This document shows positions 9,905-21,269 of a stretch of DNA of 64,000 nucleotides, piece after piece. A program made the position numbers and the translations under genes. How positions within the stretch are numbered: the stretch's first letter is position 1; the number at the start of each line of letters is the position of its first letter. Under the pieces are notes generated by a model, which saw only the letters and a program-made list of their open reading frames with translations, was not told where the DNA came from and did not search any database. This DNA comes from Agrocybe praecox (Eukaryota; Basidiomycota; Agaricomycetes; Agaricales; Agrocybaceae), in the NCBI GenBank assembly GCA_964017145.1, contig OZ024847.1:1736001-1800000 (forward strand), read 5' to 3'.

Positions 9905-11519
9905 CTACGAAGAACGACAGTGGCAGACCGCACGGGGATCGGCGAGGAGCCTATCGAGTTGCGCGTTGGCTTCAGGAGAGGCTTGACTGAAGTCAAAAAG
10001 CGGGTATCCTTCCTCATCATTGATGATCCTGATGGAGGAAGGGGAGTAGGGAGGGGGAAGATCGCTATAGGATAGATGCTCAGAAACACGAGCAGCTGTA
10101 TGTCTGGGGAAGAAAGTGAGGGGTCCTTCATCTTCCGAGTCTGAGCCTTGGACGGTGATTACGTCGGGGGATGGGTTCTCATGCTGAATCAGTAGGTCAT
10201 TATTGGTCAGGGTCCCTGCAAGCCATGCCATGAGTTCTGCAGTTTGATAGGTGCGAAGTGGGGTTCGACCCTGAGATGCTGAACGAAACATTTAGGATAC
10301 AAAACAGGAAGGACAAATGGAGGACATACCTGCATGGAAAGGAGATCCCAGGGTCAAAGAGCCCGAAGAAGTGGTTGTGGCTAAGAAGTCAATGAGTTTC
10401 AATCACGGAACAGAAATAAATAAAGATGTACCGAGATAGTCGGCAGTTTCCAGAGGACGGGGTATGGGGAAGTCCTGCATGCTGGCCCTAACTGATTATG
10501 TTGTCAGCTATGGGAAATAAACAAGCAAGGGAAGGCTTACCACCATGAGAAATTGCCACAGCCAAAGAGGCTGGTTTGCTGAAAACTATATGCGCTGTCA
10601 GCGGCCATGGTAAGCATTAAAAATAAGAGACTTACACTCCATTTCTTGTGCAGGCACAGGGTCCAGAGACGATGGAAAGGTGTAGAACCCTGAAGATTGA
10701 AATGAATGGCCAGAGACCCAATCTTGGGGAAGAAACGCACTAGGATCAAATGGAGACAATGGCACGTGTTTGTGGGGGTTTACACCTGAAATGTCAATGT
10801 TCGCATTAGCCAGGAGCACGGAACCTGGCAAAACGTAGGACTTACCGTTTGGCATGCGCTCCAAAGCTACGAAAGAGTCGTTAGCCAGAACCAGGGTTTT
10901 GAGAAAAATAAAATAAACTTACCTCTTTCAGTGGCACGACGGGCCGCACGCTCTCTTGCAATCTCCAGAGGCACCAGTGGAACTGTCCTGTGAACAGGGG
11001 CTGAAAAAACATAAGAAAAAATAAAGAAATGCTAGGTTGAACACATACCGGGTGACAGGGCTTCAGATACTTGGCGTTGGTGCTGTAGCTGAGTGGGTCC
11101 AAAAGTCCTTGTATTGCCAGCAGCACCGATGGCCTGAGGTTGTGATCTGCACATAGGAGCTGGAGAAATACATAAATAAAAGAAGCGGGAAAGAACAATC
11201 ACTCACTTACTTGGGGAATTGGGACCTTCGCTTACATGGGGTTGGGAATCTCGTTGGGCAATGGGAGTCGTTCCTGGAGTGCTGCCTACCGCTTGGCCAG
11301 AAATGTGAATGCTGTCTGCTTCGTATGAACTTGAGTAAGATTCAAGTGCTTTGATCCACGACCCAGCGGAATGATGCCTGTTATATCGGACGCCAGCGAT
11401 AGAGGCGGAGGCGAGGAGCCTTTGCGAGTGCACGATATCATATTGTTAGATAAAGTAACAGGATAAAAATGTTTAAACTTACCAGTTAGTAAAGACACTT
11501 GTAGCAGTCAGTTGACGTC
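9905..11519 (-). CDS. Unknown multi-exon protein with PPPY motif, 5' end cut by a MITE
   Basis: I do not recognise the product. Nine or so small minus-strand exons can be linked, about 11475-11519 (truncated), 11213-11453, 11059-11161, 10921-11002, 10847-10867, 10657-10786, 10540-10574, 10430-10491, 10331-10381 and 9905-10280; most junctions are phase-consistent, but the one near 10574-10635 is not resolved. Visible pieces include an Arg/Glu-rich helix (LEIARERAARRATERALE), a proline-rich middle and an acidic C-terminal part with SDSEDEG and DLPPPYSP. PPPY is a class I WW-domain ligand, as used by Rsp5-type ligases. The 5'-most exon runs directly into the MITE at 11528, so the gene is probably truncated and possibly not functional. 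Confidence 0.4.
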
Positions 11520-11527
11520 TTCATATA

Positions 11528-12321
11528 TGGTAGCTGCCAAACGATAAGCATGCATCCAGAATGGAATCTACCCAGCCTGGCAGTTGCCAGTTTGACGTCC
11601 TGTAGATGGCTGTTAGCATGTGATAGTCATGTGATTTGGTGCACAGCTACCAAAAATCAAAGTTGTAGAGAAAATTTCAAAAGCTATGCTAAATATTTTT
11701 TATTACATAAGCATCAACAGTTCAGCCACAAAACGCAAAATATTCGTGGAAAGCCAGATACAAATCAAAATAAAAAATAAAAATATTCATAGCATGCTAA
11801 ATATAATTTTTAAAATCATCAAAAAAAATATGTACTATACCATTTTAAGCTTGATCTAACCAAATATGTAAAGTATTCTAAAAATAGAACGAACTAAAAA
11901 TAAATATGTTTCTAAAAATAGATTTGATCTTATTTGGTCATGTCTTAGTTGCTATCATTATGTGTTGATGGGCCTTTACGCTAAAACTTCAAAGTCCAAA
12001 GTTCACTTGCCTTATTAAGGTATTTGGTTGTGACATCACTCAAGTCCTAAGTTGTTTGGTATTTGGGTGTGTTAATGGCTAATCATAACTTATTTATTAT
12101 TTGTTTGTATTTGAGGCCATAAAATTGTGGCAGTGGACCCTGAATGTGTAAATAGAGGCAAGCAAAAAGTCATGCTTTTGTATTTTGATGCAATCAGTAA
12201 CAACCAGTTACAGCACATGACCAGTCAAGCACATAGGCAGTGAAACATATAAGTCTGGCAACTGCCAGCCCAGGTAGGTACCATTCTGGATGCATGCTCA
12301 TAGTTTGGCAACTACCAATAT
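11528..12321. mobile_element. Non-autonomous DNA transposon (MITE), hAT-like, family copy 2
   Basis: The ends form inverted repeats of about 70 bp: GGTAGCTGCCAAACGATAAG… on the left pairs with …CATAGTTTGGCAACTACC on the right, and both contain GCATGCATCCAGAATGG or its complement. The flanks TTCATATA (11520-11527) and ATCATATA (12322-12329) match at 7 of 8 positions, consistent with an aged 8 bp duplication. No transposase is present. The inner 11640-11960 segment is the reverse-complement relative of 3150-3480 in copy 1 (for example CACAGCTACCAAAAATCAAAG and ATCTTATTTGGTCATG), although the terminal repeats of the two copies differ clearly. Confidence 0.75.
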
Positions 12322-12510
12322 ATCATATAAAAATATGACTGCAGTGGCTGGTAAAGATACCCACAGAGCGGCCATGTGTAACAATATAGAAGGTGGTCCC
12401 AGACGCTATGAGCAGCTCAATCATCTCATCCAGGTGCGGTGGCTCGATGTTGGATATGTTGGGAGATGGACCAGTAGGTTGTCAGGCATGAAGAGTGCGG
12501 CTCCCAAATG

Positions 12511-12842
12511 CTAGAAAGAAATTGGTGTGAATGGTGAATGATAGAATGAGTTGGAAGGAGACTTATGATCTCCACCAGCTCCGGGTCCATTTTTTCCACT
12601 ACGAACAGTAACTGTAAAAAAAGTCAGTACACAAGTAAGAAAAAGAACAGAAAAATGATGAGGGGCCCGGGAGGGGGTAAATAGTGTTACCAGGTGTGGT
12701 ACCGGCCAATGAGACGGTGGCCTGGGTTGGTGTTTCTGCATGTTCCAAAGGGAGATTCACAGATGGAACTGAAGGGGGCATTGAGGGTTCATCTTCATCG
12801 GGAGGGGGTGTCTCTGGATAGATATTTGACTTAAACATAACC
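12511..12842 (-). CDS. Short proline-rich fragment, possibly the 5' part of the MITE-split gene
   Basis: Two minus-strand exons, 12691-12842 and 12511-12610, join through an intron with GTAACA and a TTTTTTTACAG acceptor, giving about 83 residues. The start (MFKSNIYPETPPPDEDEP) is followed by Pro/Ser/Thr-rich sequence and a Gly/Ser-rich end. The stop TAG at 12511 sits in a CTTTCTAG context that could instead be a splice acceptor. Its position upstream of the 11528-12321 MITE and of the 9905-11519 exons on the same strand suggests one original gene, but no in-frame link across the MITE could be shown. Confidence 0.3.
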
Positions 12843-13465
12843 ATAGTAGAGAAAATGTTAGAAAATAAAATGAGGGGGGAAGGAAGGTACCTGGCCACTA
12901 TAGTGAACATTTCCAGTCCATTTAAATCGGCCTTATGCGCATACCAGATGGGCAACGATGAGCCCAATTGCTGCGAGCCAAATACTGGGGAATTCAGTCG
13001 GTTGGTGGGTGTGATTACCTGAGCATTTCGTTAGCCTGCAGGCTACATCAGTGTGTTTCTTCGTTCCCAAGTCCCTAGGCTCTGGCAATTGTGGTCAAGA
13101 TCTGTCCGCTTCGTTAATTCCCTGCACAGCTGAAACATGGCACAGTGTAAAAACCTAGCTTTTCTGAGGTAATGGGTCGCCATTTTCCTTCATGAACCCC
13201 CTTCCCTGGTGCCGGAAGGCTTCCATTCTGGACATAAAGCAAAATAAACTAGGGATATCGGTCAGATTATGATATGCCGACTACATGACATTTGACTTGT
13301 AACTCACCTTGGATCCAGATTTCTTTCCCTCTCATAGTGCATGTATCTTATCCCAACTTCCCTTCTTCCTATTTTCGTGGCTCTTCTACGCATTCTCAGC
13401 TAACCACTGTCCAACTCACCTCCTTCTCCTTCTCAACACGCTGCCTCTATCTCGTCCGCTTGTCC

Positions 13466-16272
13466 ATGGTTAACCCCGGATCTTTTCGTGGGTTACGCAG
13501 CAAGTTCCTTCTGGCACAACACGAGGCATATAGTGAGGCTGTCCAAGGTGGATATGTCAAGGATATAGTCCCTGACATCTAACGCCGTTACTTCAAGTGT
13601 TTCCCTGTCTAGTTGCTGAGTGACGAAGAACTGACATCTGAATTTTTTGCTGCTGTCGATGACGATTCTCCTGATAGAGAATATCAAGAACTGGACCCGG
13701 AGACGATGTCGCCAGAAGAATATGAAGAGAAAGTCGAGAGCTTGAATCACCAGCGCCAATTGATTGTGCGCAAGAAAGGGGTAAGTCTTGACGTTGTGAT
13801 TGTTTGTGACGTGTCACTAATTTGGAATCAGCAAATCAAACGAAGGCTTAATTACTTACACATGAAGAATAATCCGTTTAGCAAAGATTTGGGCGCCGGC
13901 AATCTGTTTGCCTCCCTTGGGCAGAAAATATCTGGAAAATCTGTTTCTCGACCAAGGCAGAAGACGGCATGCAATGTATGGAGGAAAACAAAACAACACG
14001 AAATCAGTGAACATGTTCAACAGAGAGTCTTGGCTGAAGGAACCGACCGCAAGAATTTGGCAGCGTTGAGGGATCGTGTTGCCTGTGAGATGTTCAATGC
14101 ACTTACTAAAGAAGAGCAAAACCGCTGGGAACAATTAGCCAAAGCTGAACACGCCACCCATATGGCAAAATGGGATTCCAAGCAAAATGAACAGCCGTCA
14201 ACCGATCCCAAAGACCGTCAAAGGTTTGTTTCAATTTTTATGTCAAATATTTCTTTCTCAGGAAGCTTACCATCCTTTCCACAGATGCATCGAAGCTCTA
14301 GTCCCCTTTATACACCCAATACTCGACTCAATTCGTGACCTTACTGGTTGGAATATTACTCTTCTTGCTGGCGGGCCAGAACCAGCCCAGAATGGTCGAC
14401 TTAACATGATAAGGTATGTGTGTTCTTCCTTTTGTTTTCTTGGATCCGTTTTTTACTTATGCATTTTGACCTCTAGCGTACACTCTGGAAAAACGGTCGG
14501 TGACATCAAAATGAATTTCGGGAGAGCAGAACGAGCTCGATACAAGAAGTACATAATTCCTATCTTTGGTTCTTTTTTGCGTAAATCCTTTCGTGAGTAC
14601 CATTTCTTCAATGTTTTCTTGGGATACCAAAAATATGATTGCAAAAAAAGTGTTTATCATTGGCACAACATAAACATAGCTCATTCTAATTGACTGCATT
14701 GCCTCGCCTCAACCACCCCATTCCTATTGCTGTTTCATTGCCATGACTTACCCTAAATTTCTGCTTATAGCACCGGAGGAGTGCCGTGTGTGTGCGTTAG
14801 CACCTGAAGACGGTCTTGAAGGTCTCCTGTCGATGGAGTTTGATAAGGACAAATGCGAAGTCAACTCCATTGAGGACCATTTCCCCTTGCCTATTCCAAC
14901 CCATGACTTGGAAGTGGGACCTCATATCACTACAGCAGTAACTGTCAACACAGTCATTCCTCCTGTTGCATTGGATTTGATCGCTTCCGCACAAACTGTG
15001 GTAGCGTCACCCTCACCACACGCCTCGCTACACACACCTCAAGTTGGTCCAGTAATATCTGAAGAGGCGGAGATTGCTTCTCTGAATGTATTGACTTTTC
15101 ATCTGTCACCAAGCCCATTGTTTTCTTTCCGCGGATGCAGCACTCCTGTTTCTCTGCGTGGGTGCAGCCCTCCTGTTTTGCCCTCCTCCCACACACCTGT
15201 TTGATCTGCTGATGCTCCCATTGATCGAGGTCCTAGTCCCAGGTCTCCAACACCAGTCATGGCAGCCACATTGCTGATGGTAGCGCCCGTGATTTCAGCG
15301 TCAAGCAAAGCCCCTGACAAACCTGCCAAAAATTGCACTACGCCCATCACTCCTGATACACCTATGTTTAACGAGTCCGAGTTACAGGAGTCAGTTGTCA
15401 ATAAGGTGGCACCTACTACATCCGGGGCAAAGGACAACATTGCACCTGGCACCAGTCTTGAAGTTGCAATGGATCCCTCTCCGGATCTTGCACCCGCTTC
15501 TGATCATACCAACGCTACAATCACTCCCACTGCATCTACAACCGAAGCTGACATTGCCCCTACCATCAGTGTTACCAGTGACTCTCCTTCAGCACAGACC
15601 GACGTTGTCATCTTGCCAAAACCAAATTGTCAAGTTACTCGACAATCTTACCCTACCGTTGATTTGCCAAAAAGGACAAAGAAGCGCAAAGCTGACAAAC
15701 CACTAACCGTTACCCCATCGCTGCCTAGGACAAAGAAGGCTCGCAATCAGGGTCAAGTGTCCAATCGGCGTAGTACTCCCTTGGTGATTTCGCAACCTCC
15801 CTGGTATGCTTCCGTACTTGGCAGCTTCCACGACGCACGGCCTGCTCTAGGATCTCGTTGGGCCGAACTAGTCGATACCTGGTCAGCCTTTGAAGTTCGT
15901 TGCAATCATGAAGATACAAAACCATTTATAGGATCCAGTGGCAGACCTGCGAGCATTGGTGAGTGGATCAAGTGAAGGCGAAAATTCTCATACGCTGTTG
16001 AAGATGCTGTGCCGAATCCCACTGCATTCAAAAAAGAGTTTTTAGCATGGTGGGTGTCGTTGCAACCCGAATGGAGGATCACAGAGGGAGGACAGATATC
16101 TCCTTCGTTAGATGGCAATTTCACTACGTTGAAAATATCTGGAAGCAATAGGATAGTTTCTATCATGGTTGGCCTTTATTACTGGGGACTTCGGGTGCAG
16201 AAGTCTTCAAAGCTTCGTCGTCAGTGGGCTGATGCTCTGGAGGATTGCCTGGCTGTTTTCACGAAGATTTGA
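13466..16272 (+). pseudogene. Decayed mushroom-specific gene with HMG-box-like segment
   Basis: Five exons fit: 13466-13780, 13832-14223, 14285-14413, 14477-14592 and 14771-16272, all GT-AG and phase-consistent. The protein starts MVNPGSFRGLRSKF, resembles from memory a multi-copy Agaricomycete family, and has an Arg/Lys-rich helical segment (about 13960-14190, with CNVWRKTK and KEEQNRWEQLAKAEH) that looks like an HMG box. Later exons hold GWNITLLAGGPEP, MNFGRAERARYKKY and a Thr/Pro-rich linker, then a WADALEDC end. Four in-frame stops break it: TAA 13580-13582, TAG 13610-13612, TGA 15202-15204 and TGA 15973-15975. All can be derived from CAA, CAG or CGA by one C-to-T change. The function of the family is unknown to me. 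Confidence 0.7.
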
Positions 16273-16890
16273 ATATGAATTTGACCTTCTATGATGTCTA
16301 TTATGTTTACTCGTACTACTATGCTCAATATATGTGCCATTGATTTATGCCCAATTTTTATAAAATATTGAGTTTTTCTGAGTACTAAGCCCAAATCTAT
16401 GCCCGAATCACATGGCTGCTTGGAGTAATGATATAAACAGGCAAATTATTTATAGCACTGCGTTATTTATAGTTGAGATGTTTATTTTTATAACTCGTCA
16501 TCCAAGTTCAATAGCTTCAATCCATCCATTAAACCATTTGAATACAGGCGCTAAAGGGCGCAATATATTGTTACATTAATTTTAAATATAATAAAGTTGT
16601 TTGATGCCCAAAGGAAACAAACTGGCAACGCTAGAATGAAAACGACCAAAAAACGACCCAACGGAATAGGAATCCCGACGTTTTGACAAATGCTGACATA
16701 ATTGCGCACTGCCCGACAAATATCAAACCAATATGTTTTTTTCTGCACCCGTAATTATTGTAGAGAATGCCAGATGGCCCTACAAAAGGTCTATTCCGGC
16801 CTATCTGGCCACTTCAGTGAACCAGTAATCTAGTCTCTTAGGTCAATTAATGTCTGTTGCATAATAGACCCAAGAGGTCTTACAATAATG
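16273..16890. other. AT-rich intergenic DNA, no gene seen
   Basis: No frame with a domain and no paired terminal repeats. The sequence becomes strongly AT-rich here and stays so to about 19.7 kb. Confidence 0.4.
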
Positions 16891-17015
16891 TTTTTTAGAA
16901 ACATTCTTACCAAAACATTTCCTTCAAAACATTTCTGCCTTTTAAAAATGTTTTACATTTGAAAACATTTTAGCATATTTCAAAACATTTCACTATTTAA
17001 AATAAAACATTTTTA
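16891..17015. repeat. Array of AAAACATTT motifs
   Basis: AAAACATTT or a one-base variant occurs about eight times in 125 bp, on both strands. It is a simple-sequence-like array with no coding potential. Confidence 0.6.
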
Positions 17016-17035
17016 GAAGAAGTGTGACAATGTAA

Positions 17036-17220
17036 ACCATATCTAATCTGATGTGTGGCTATGCTATGCTTTTAATATCTTATCTAACTTGTGGCTATGT
17101 TATTAAATATCTTATCTAACTTGTGGCTATGCTTATATATCTAATCTAGTTGTGGCTATGCTAATAAATCTTATCTAGATAATAATTATCTTATCATATC
17201 TTATCAAATGTGTGGCTGTG
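17036..17220. repeat. Tandem repeat with TTGTGGCTATGCTA core
   Basis: Five degenerate copies of a unit of about 38 bp follow one another; each holds ATCTTATCTAA or a variant and then TGTGGCTATGCTA or a variant. The last copy ends TGTGTGGCTGTGAAAT. Confidence 0.75.
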
Positions 17221-17274
17221 AAATATGTCACATGATTAATTTCCTAAAAGGTTACATTGTCTGATTTCTTGTGT

Positions 17275-17560
17275 TGTGGGCGCTTTTTTGCCAAAAAAAA
17301 AGGTGGATATAGGTCCTAGTGATTTATAATGAATTATAAGACCTTTAAAAATACATAAATACAAAGAGAAAAGGTGGATGCAGAAAAGTGCATCTGGATA
17401 ATGTTCAAAAATAATGTGACCTATTTATAAATGAGTCCAAAAAGCGAACCAAGTCTGTGATTTACTACATTCTGGGCGCTTTTTTACCAAATAAACAGCT
17501 GATATAGATTCTAATAGATTTATCATAATTTATAAGACACAAAAAAGGCCCAAAAGTATC
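17275..17560. repeat. Two diverged direct copies of a unit of about 195 bp
   Basis: GGGCGCTTTTTTGCCAAA at 17279 and GGGCGCTTTTTTACCAAA at 17473 start two stretches that both go on with GATATAG…TAG.GATTTAT.ATAATTTATAAGAC. They may be parts of one old element or an ancient tandem duplication. Confidence 0.55.
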
Positions 17561-18480
17561 AGTTATGGGATGGATGCACACATTATACACTCATAAAGCA
17601 GTAATTATCTACTTCTTCTGAGATTCTTATCAATACTTGGGTGTGTTTATTCTTGATGTAAATTGTTTTAATTAGCTTAGATACTCACACTTTATACAAG
17701 ATTATATACTCATCCTGTATTTACTAGATCTCTTTCATTTGTTTGTATATCTTGATGTTACTTGGATGTGACCATTGAGAACATGGAAATTGCATATGAA
17801 TAAGGATGTAGATCCTGTAAAATATATTGTGTTAAGGGTGTAGTATATCCAGAGCCAAGACATTGAAATACATTAAGAAACCTAGAAGATATAAGTGCCC
17901 TTAAGATATGATACTGACTATCCATTCAAGTAATGAAATCATCAGGTTTAATGTAGTAGATGATTATGCTTGTGTCACTCAATACAATGCTATCGCATTT
18001 TTGGGTATCTTGATGTTACTTGAATATGACCATGGTCCATTGCTGTAGTGTGTATAAATAAGTGTGCAAACACTGTAGGTTGCATGTGATTGTCTTTGGA
18101 TAACTTGATAAATTTCCATAGTCTTTCAATATTATATTCTTTTTAAAGTAGCAGAAGTACCTATCTATGCACTTAATTATTTGGCTACCCAGCTGCTCAT
18201 ACTTAACTGCCTAACTATCTACCTACTTATGTGCATACCCACCAAAATTTGTGTCCATCTGACTGCTGACATTAATGCCTATTGTGGTAATTGATTTGTT
18301 GACCTGACAGAGTGGCAGAGACATCTAGTACAGAAAATAAGCAGGTCAATGGATACAGATATACATGAGTATGAGCTTGGGTATGCCCCAAAAGATTCAT
18401 TAGTTATCTGCAAGTCTTACTCTGTCATTTGGTAATAACAGACCCTAGTCCATTTGCTAATATAAAAACTGTGTTCAATT
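17561..18480. other. AT-rich intergenic DNA, no gene seen
   Basis: Near 17754 and 18009 the string ATCTTGATGTTACTTG recurs, both times followed by TATGACCAT or TGTGACCAT, so the stretch contains at least one diverged direct duplication about 255 bp apart. No coding frame was found. Confidence 0.4.
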
Positions 18481-18890
18481 ATACCAAATACTTTGTGTTC
18501 AGTTGTACCAATCATGCAACTATGTCTGGTAATACCAAACCATCACATGTCTAGTAATGAACACTGTTCATCCTGAGTATATCATATATATCTGTGAAAT
18601 CAAACATTTTGAATTTTTGGTAATACCAGACATTGCATGTACATGTCCAGGAATGCCAGACTGGGCAACATATTTCTGGTAATGCCAAGATATCACATAT
18701 CTGATAATGCCGAGACACCATATATCTGTAGTAACACAAACCACTCTTTGTTGAGTCATACTGAACACTGTTTGATAATACAAATATATTATGTCTGGTA
18801 ATACCGAGAGATCACACATCTGGTAATACCAATAGCAGATATTTCCAATCTGGTAATCCCAGATACTTATAGTCTGGCAATCCCAAGCAC
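18481..18890. repeat. Degenerate array of CTGGTAATACCAG-like palindromes
   Basis: About ten copies of (T)CTGGTAATACCA(G) and close variants are spaced 20-45 bp apart, several followed by ATATCACATA. The core TGGTAATACCA is an imperfect palindrome, so each copy could form a short hairpin. The region has no sustained coding frame. Confidence 0.75.
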
Positions 18891-19735
18891 TTTTTACCAA
18901 AGAATACTACACATGGAAAGCTGTAATATGTGTTTATTAAAGCATCTATGTTTGATAGTTATTAGTCATTAAGGCTTAATTAAAAGATCTTGGGAATGCC
19001 AGACATCAGTAAATTATTTTGTGTGGGATTGCTTCACCATACTGCAAAGAAACAGGACTATTAGTTCTTTATTTGTCTATCTGAATGCACAAATAAGACT
19101 AGGATATGCTTTATAATTAAAATTCATTGTAGTCCAGAAATACCGAACACACATTATATCAAGTACAGACATTCTGAGCTCATAATATATTAGGTTGTGG
19201 AATTCCTGGACCTCCTGCCATATATGCCAGCTAAACCCGCTGGCACGTAGCCTATGCTATTTTGTATGGGTCTGGGCTCATCTGTATAGTATGGAATTAA
19301 TGTTATTCTGGGCCTGCCATATTTAGCCCGTAAACTATGCCTATTATGTCACCTTGGTTACTACATTATTGTTAGATACATATCAACTAGTCTATGTGCT
19401 GGAAAGACAAGCCTGACAGCAAAGAATTCTGGATTTCTTTCTCTGATGTTCCGTGTTCTCTCTATCCTCAGCTTGAAGTGTTTCATTACCATAATCCTTC
19501 TCTTCAACACCCACAACATTTTGATTCTGATCAGTGTGCCCAACCCAAAATCTTTTCCTTTAATTCACTCCCTTTAATTTCATCTTCTTCTCATTATAAT
19601 CCTCCTCATTCATCTTCTCCTTCTAAAGAACCATTTTTAAACCTTCTTCTTATACTCTTCCCCAACTTCAAACTTCTTCTTGGGGTTGTCAAATTCAGCT
19701 GCCAAAATCCAAAGACTACAACACTTTGACCTCGA
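18891..19735. other. AT-rich DNA with no clear gene
   Basis: An open frame at 19394-19729 is Pro/Ser/Leu-rich and matches no domain I know. It ends just before a purine-rich string at 19730-19746 that looks like a retrotransposon polypurine tract, so it may be the worn 3' end of an LTR element. Confidence 0.3.
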
Positions 19736-19765
19736 GGAGGGGATAATGTCATGATTTCCTTTCAA
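19730..19765 (+). other. Possible Gypsy-type polypurine tract and LTR start
   Basis: CGAGGAGGGGATAATG is followed by TGTCATGATTTCC. Gypsy elements of basidiomycetes commonly end in a GAGG-GGGGA purine tract directly before an LTR starting TGTCA. No matching LTR end or upstream integrase could be read, so this is at most a remnant. Confidence 0.3.
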
Positions 19766-20412
19766 TACTTCTGCTTCTTTTTGATCCGTTTTAAAATTAA
19801 CATTCTTTCCTTAATTATCTTATTTCTCAAATTCCAAACCTTACTGTTTTAGTTTTATTCTTAATATTTCTGGACTAGGACATTCTAAATAACATATATA
19901 CATCAGGAAGATCACAGGTTTGTAGGCACGCTTGCTCAAGGTCAATGAGTACGCCAAGTAGTGCCAACGATGCCAAACACACCAAATATTTTGACTTGGC
20001 CAAAAAAAGAGGCCGGATCCTAGACTGCCGCCAACGATGCCAAATCACCCCAAGTACATTAAAATCAGCCAATACTCAGATATTGTCCAACACTTGGAAG
20101 ATTTTCTAGTATGATGAATTAAAACCATTTTTATTGATTGACGTGTATACAATAACATTCTGGATACTATCGACTACATACAATACATTACACTAAGTAA
20201 TGTATTGACTAAGGAACAGCTGTCTTCCACGACCTTCCATGATAACTTGAATGCTTACTTCATAAATGGCGTCGAACGTTCACTCCCGGCCACCGACATC
20301 ATACCTTTTCCACTAATCATACGCAGAACAGGGCACGTGTTATTTTAGTAGATTTCAAATTTTCAAGTCCAAAAAAACAACTTTCTCATATTTACACACC
20401 AAATCTTTGATC
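19766..20412. other. Intergenic DNA left of the Copia element
   Basis: No gene seen. CCAACGATGCCAAA occurs at 19967 and 20031 in direct orientation, a short local duplication. The stretch ends in TGATC (20408-20412), the left target duplication of the Copia element. Confidence 0.4.
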
Positions 20413-20722
20413 TATTGAAAGTAAGCTCAGTACGTGTAAACGGACTGTATATTTTGTAGTGGTAAATACCTATTGAAAGTAAGCTACAAATATATGTAAG
20501 TAATGTTTTTATAATAAGGTAAATATTGTTGCTCACCTCAGTACGTGTAAACGGACTGAGGGGAGCATTCTATCAAGTATGAAATTATATATAAGAATGG
20601 TTCGGAATTGCCAAGAAAATATAAACAAATTAAAACATATGTGAAACATACTGAAAACATAAGTCCGGGCTCGAAGCAACCATAGCCGCTGTAATGTATA
20701 TGGACGGTTTGTTATTCCAACA
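20413..20722 (-). repeat. 3' LTR of the Copia element
   Basis: Same 310 bp unit as the 5' LTR with four transitions. Its outer edge abuts TGATC, and its inner edge (20722) abuts the polypurine tract. Confidence 0.95.
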
Positions 20723-20733
20723 CTCCCCTTCAA
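20723..20733 (-). promoter_or_regulatory. Polypurine tract for plus-strand priming
   Basis: The minus strand reads TTTGAAGGGGAG directly before the LTR start TGTTGG. The stop codon of the pol frame (TGA) lies inside this tract, so coding sequence and priming site overlap. Confidence 0.8.
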
Positions 20734-21269
20734 ACCATACGCAATCCCATCGCATCCGCAAAATGTTTTGCCTTAGTGCTCGGCAGGGCCTTAGTGAGTG
20801 TGTCGGCGGTTTGCTCGTCGGTTGGGCAGTAAATAAATTTGATGGAGCCATTTTCAATGATGTAGTGAATAAAATGGTACCGAATATTGATGTGTTTGGT
20901 GCGAGCATGATAATGACCACCGTGAGCGAGCGCGATTGCGGATTGGTTGTCGCCGTGAAGTGTGGTGGGCTCAAATAACTTGATGTTTAGGGGTGCGAAA
21001 ATTTCGCTTACCAATCGGCACAGCCACATCGCTTCTTTCGTGGCATGGGTAGCCGCCACGTATTCGGCTTCTGCTGTTGACAATGTCACCAATTCCTGTT
21101 TCTTCGACATCCATGAGATTGCTCCTCCATCTACCATGAAAACATAGCCAGATATGGCTCGTCTATGCTCCTGTGAGGCGCCATCTGCATCCACATAGCC
21201 AGTGAGGTTCATTTTATCTCCTCCATACACCAATTTAAGGTCCCTGGTATCTTTTAGATAACAAAAAAT
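20730..21269 (-). CDS. Copia RNase H
   Basis: In register with the RT frame after the TGA. It reads IFCYLKDTRDLKLVY, then GYVDADGASQEHRRAISGY (first catalytic Asp), TLSTAEAEYVAATHATKEA (catalytic Glu), LHGDNQSAIALA (third Asp) and RTKHINIRYHFI. The protein ends MGLRMV and its stop overlaps the polypurine tract. The domain removes the RNA strand after first-strand synthesis. Confidence 0.9.
   Translation of the reverse strand: MFCYLKDTRDLKLVYGGDKMNLTGYVDADGASQEHRRAISGYVFMVDGGAISWMSKKQELVTLSTAEAEYVAATHATKEAMWLCRLVSEIFAPLNIKLFEPTTLHGDNQSAIALAHGGHYHARTKHINIRYHFIHYIIENGSIKFIYCPTDEQTADTLTKALPSTKAKHFADAMGLRMV

Noticed and set aside
2257..16272. Reassignment of TGA to an amino acid
   Set aside because: Neighbouring intact genes (eL24, SNC1, SPX-RING, PAC1-like) end at TGA, so TGA is a stop here.
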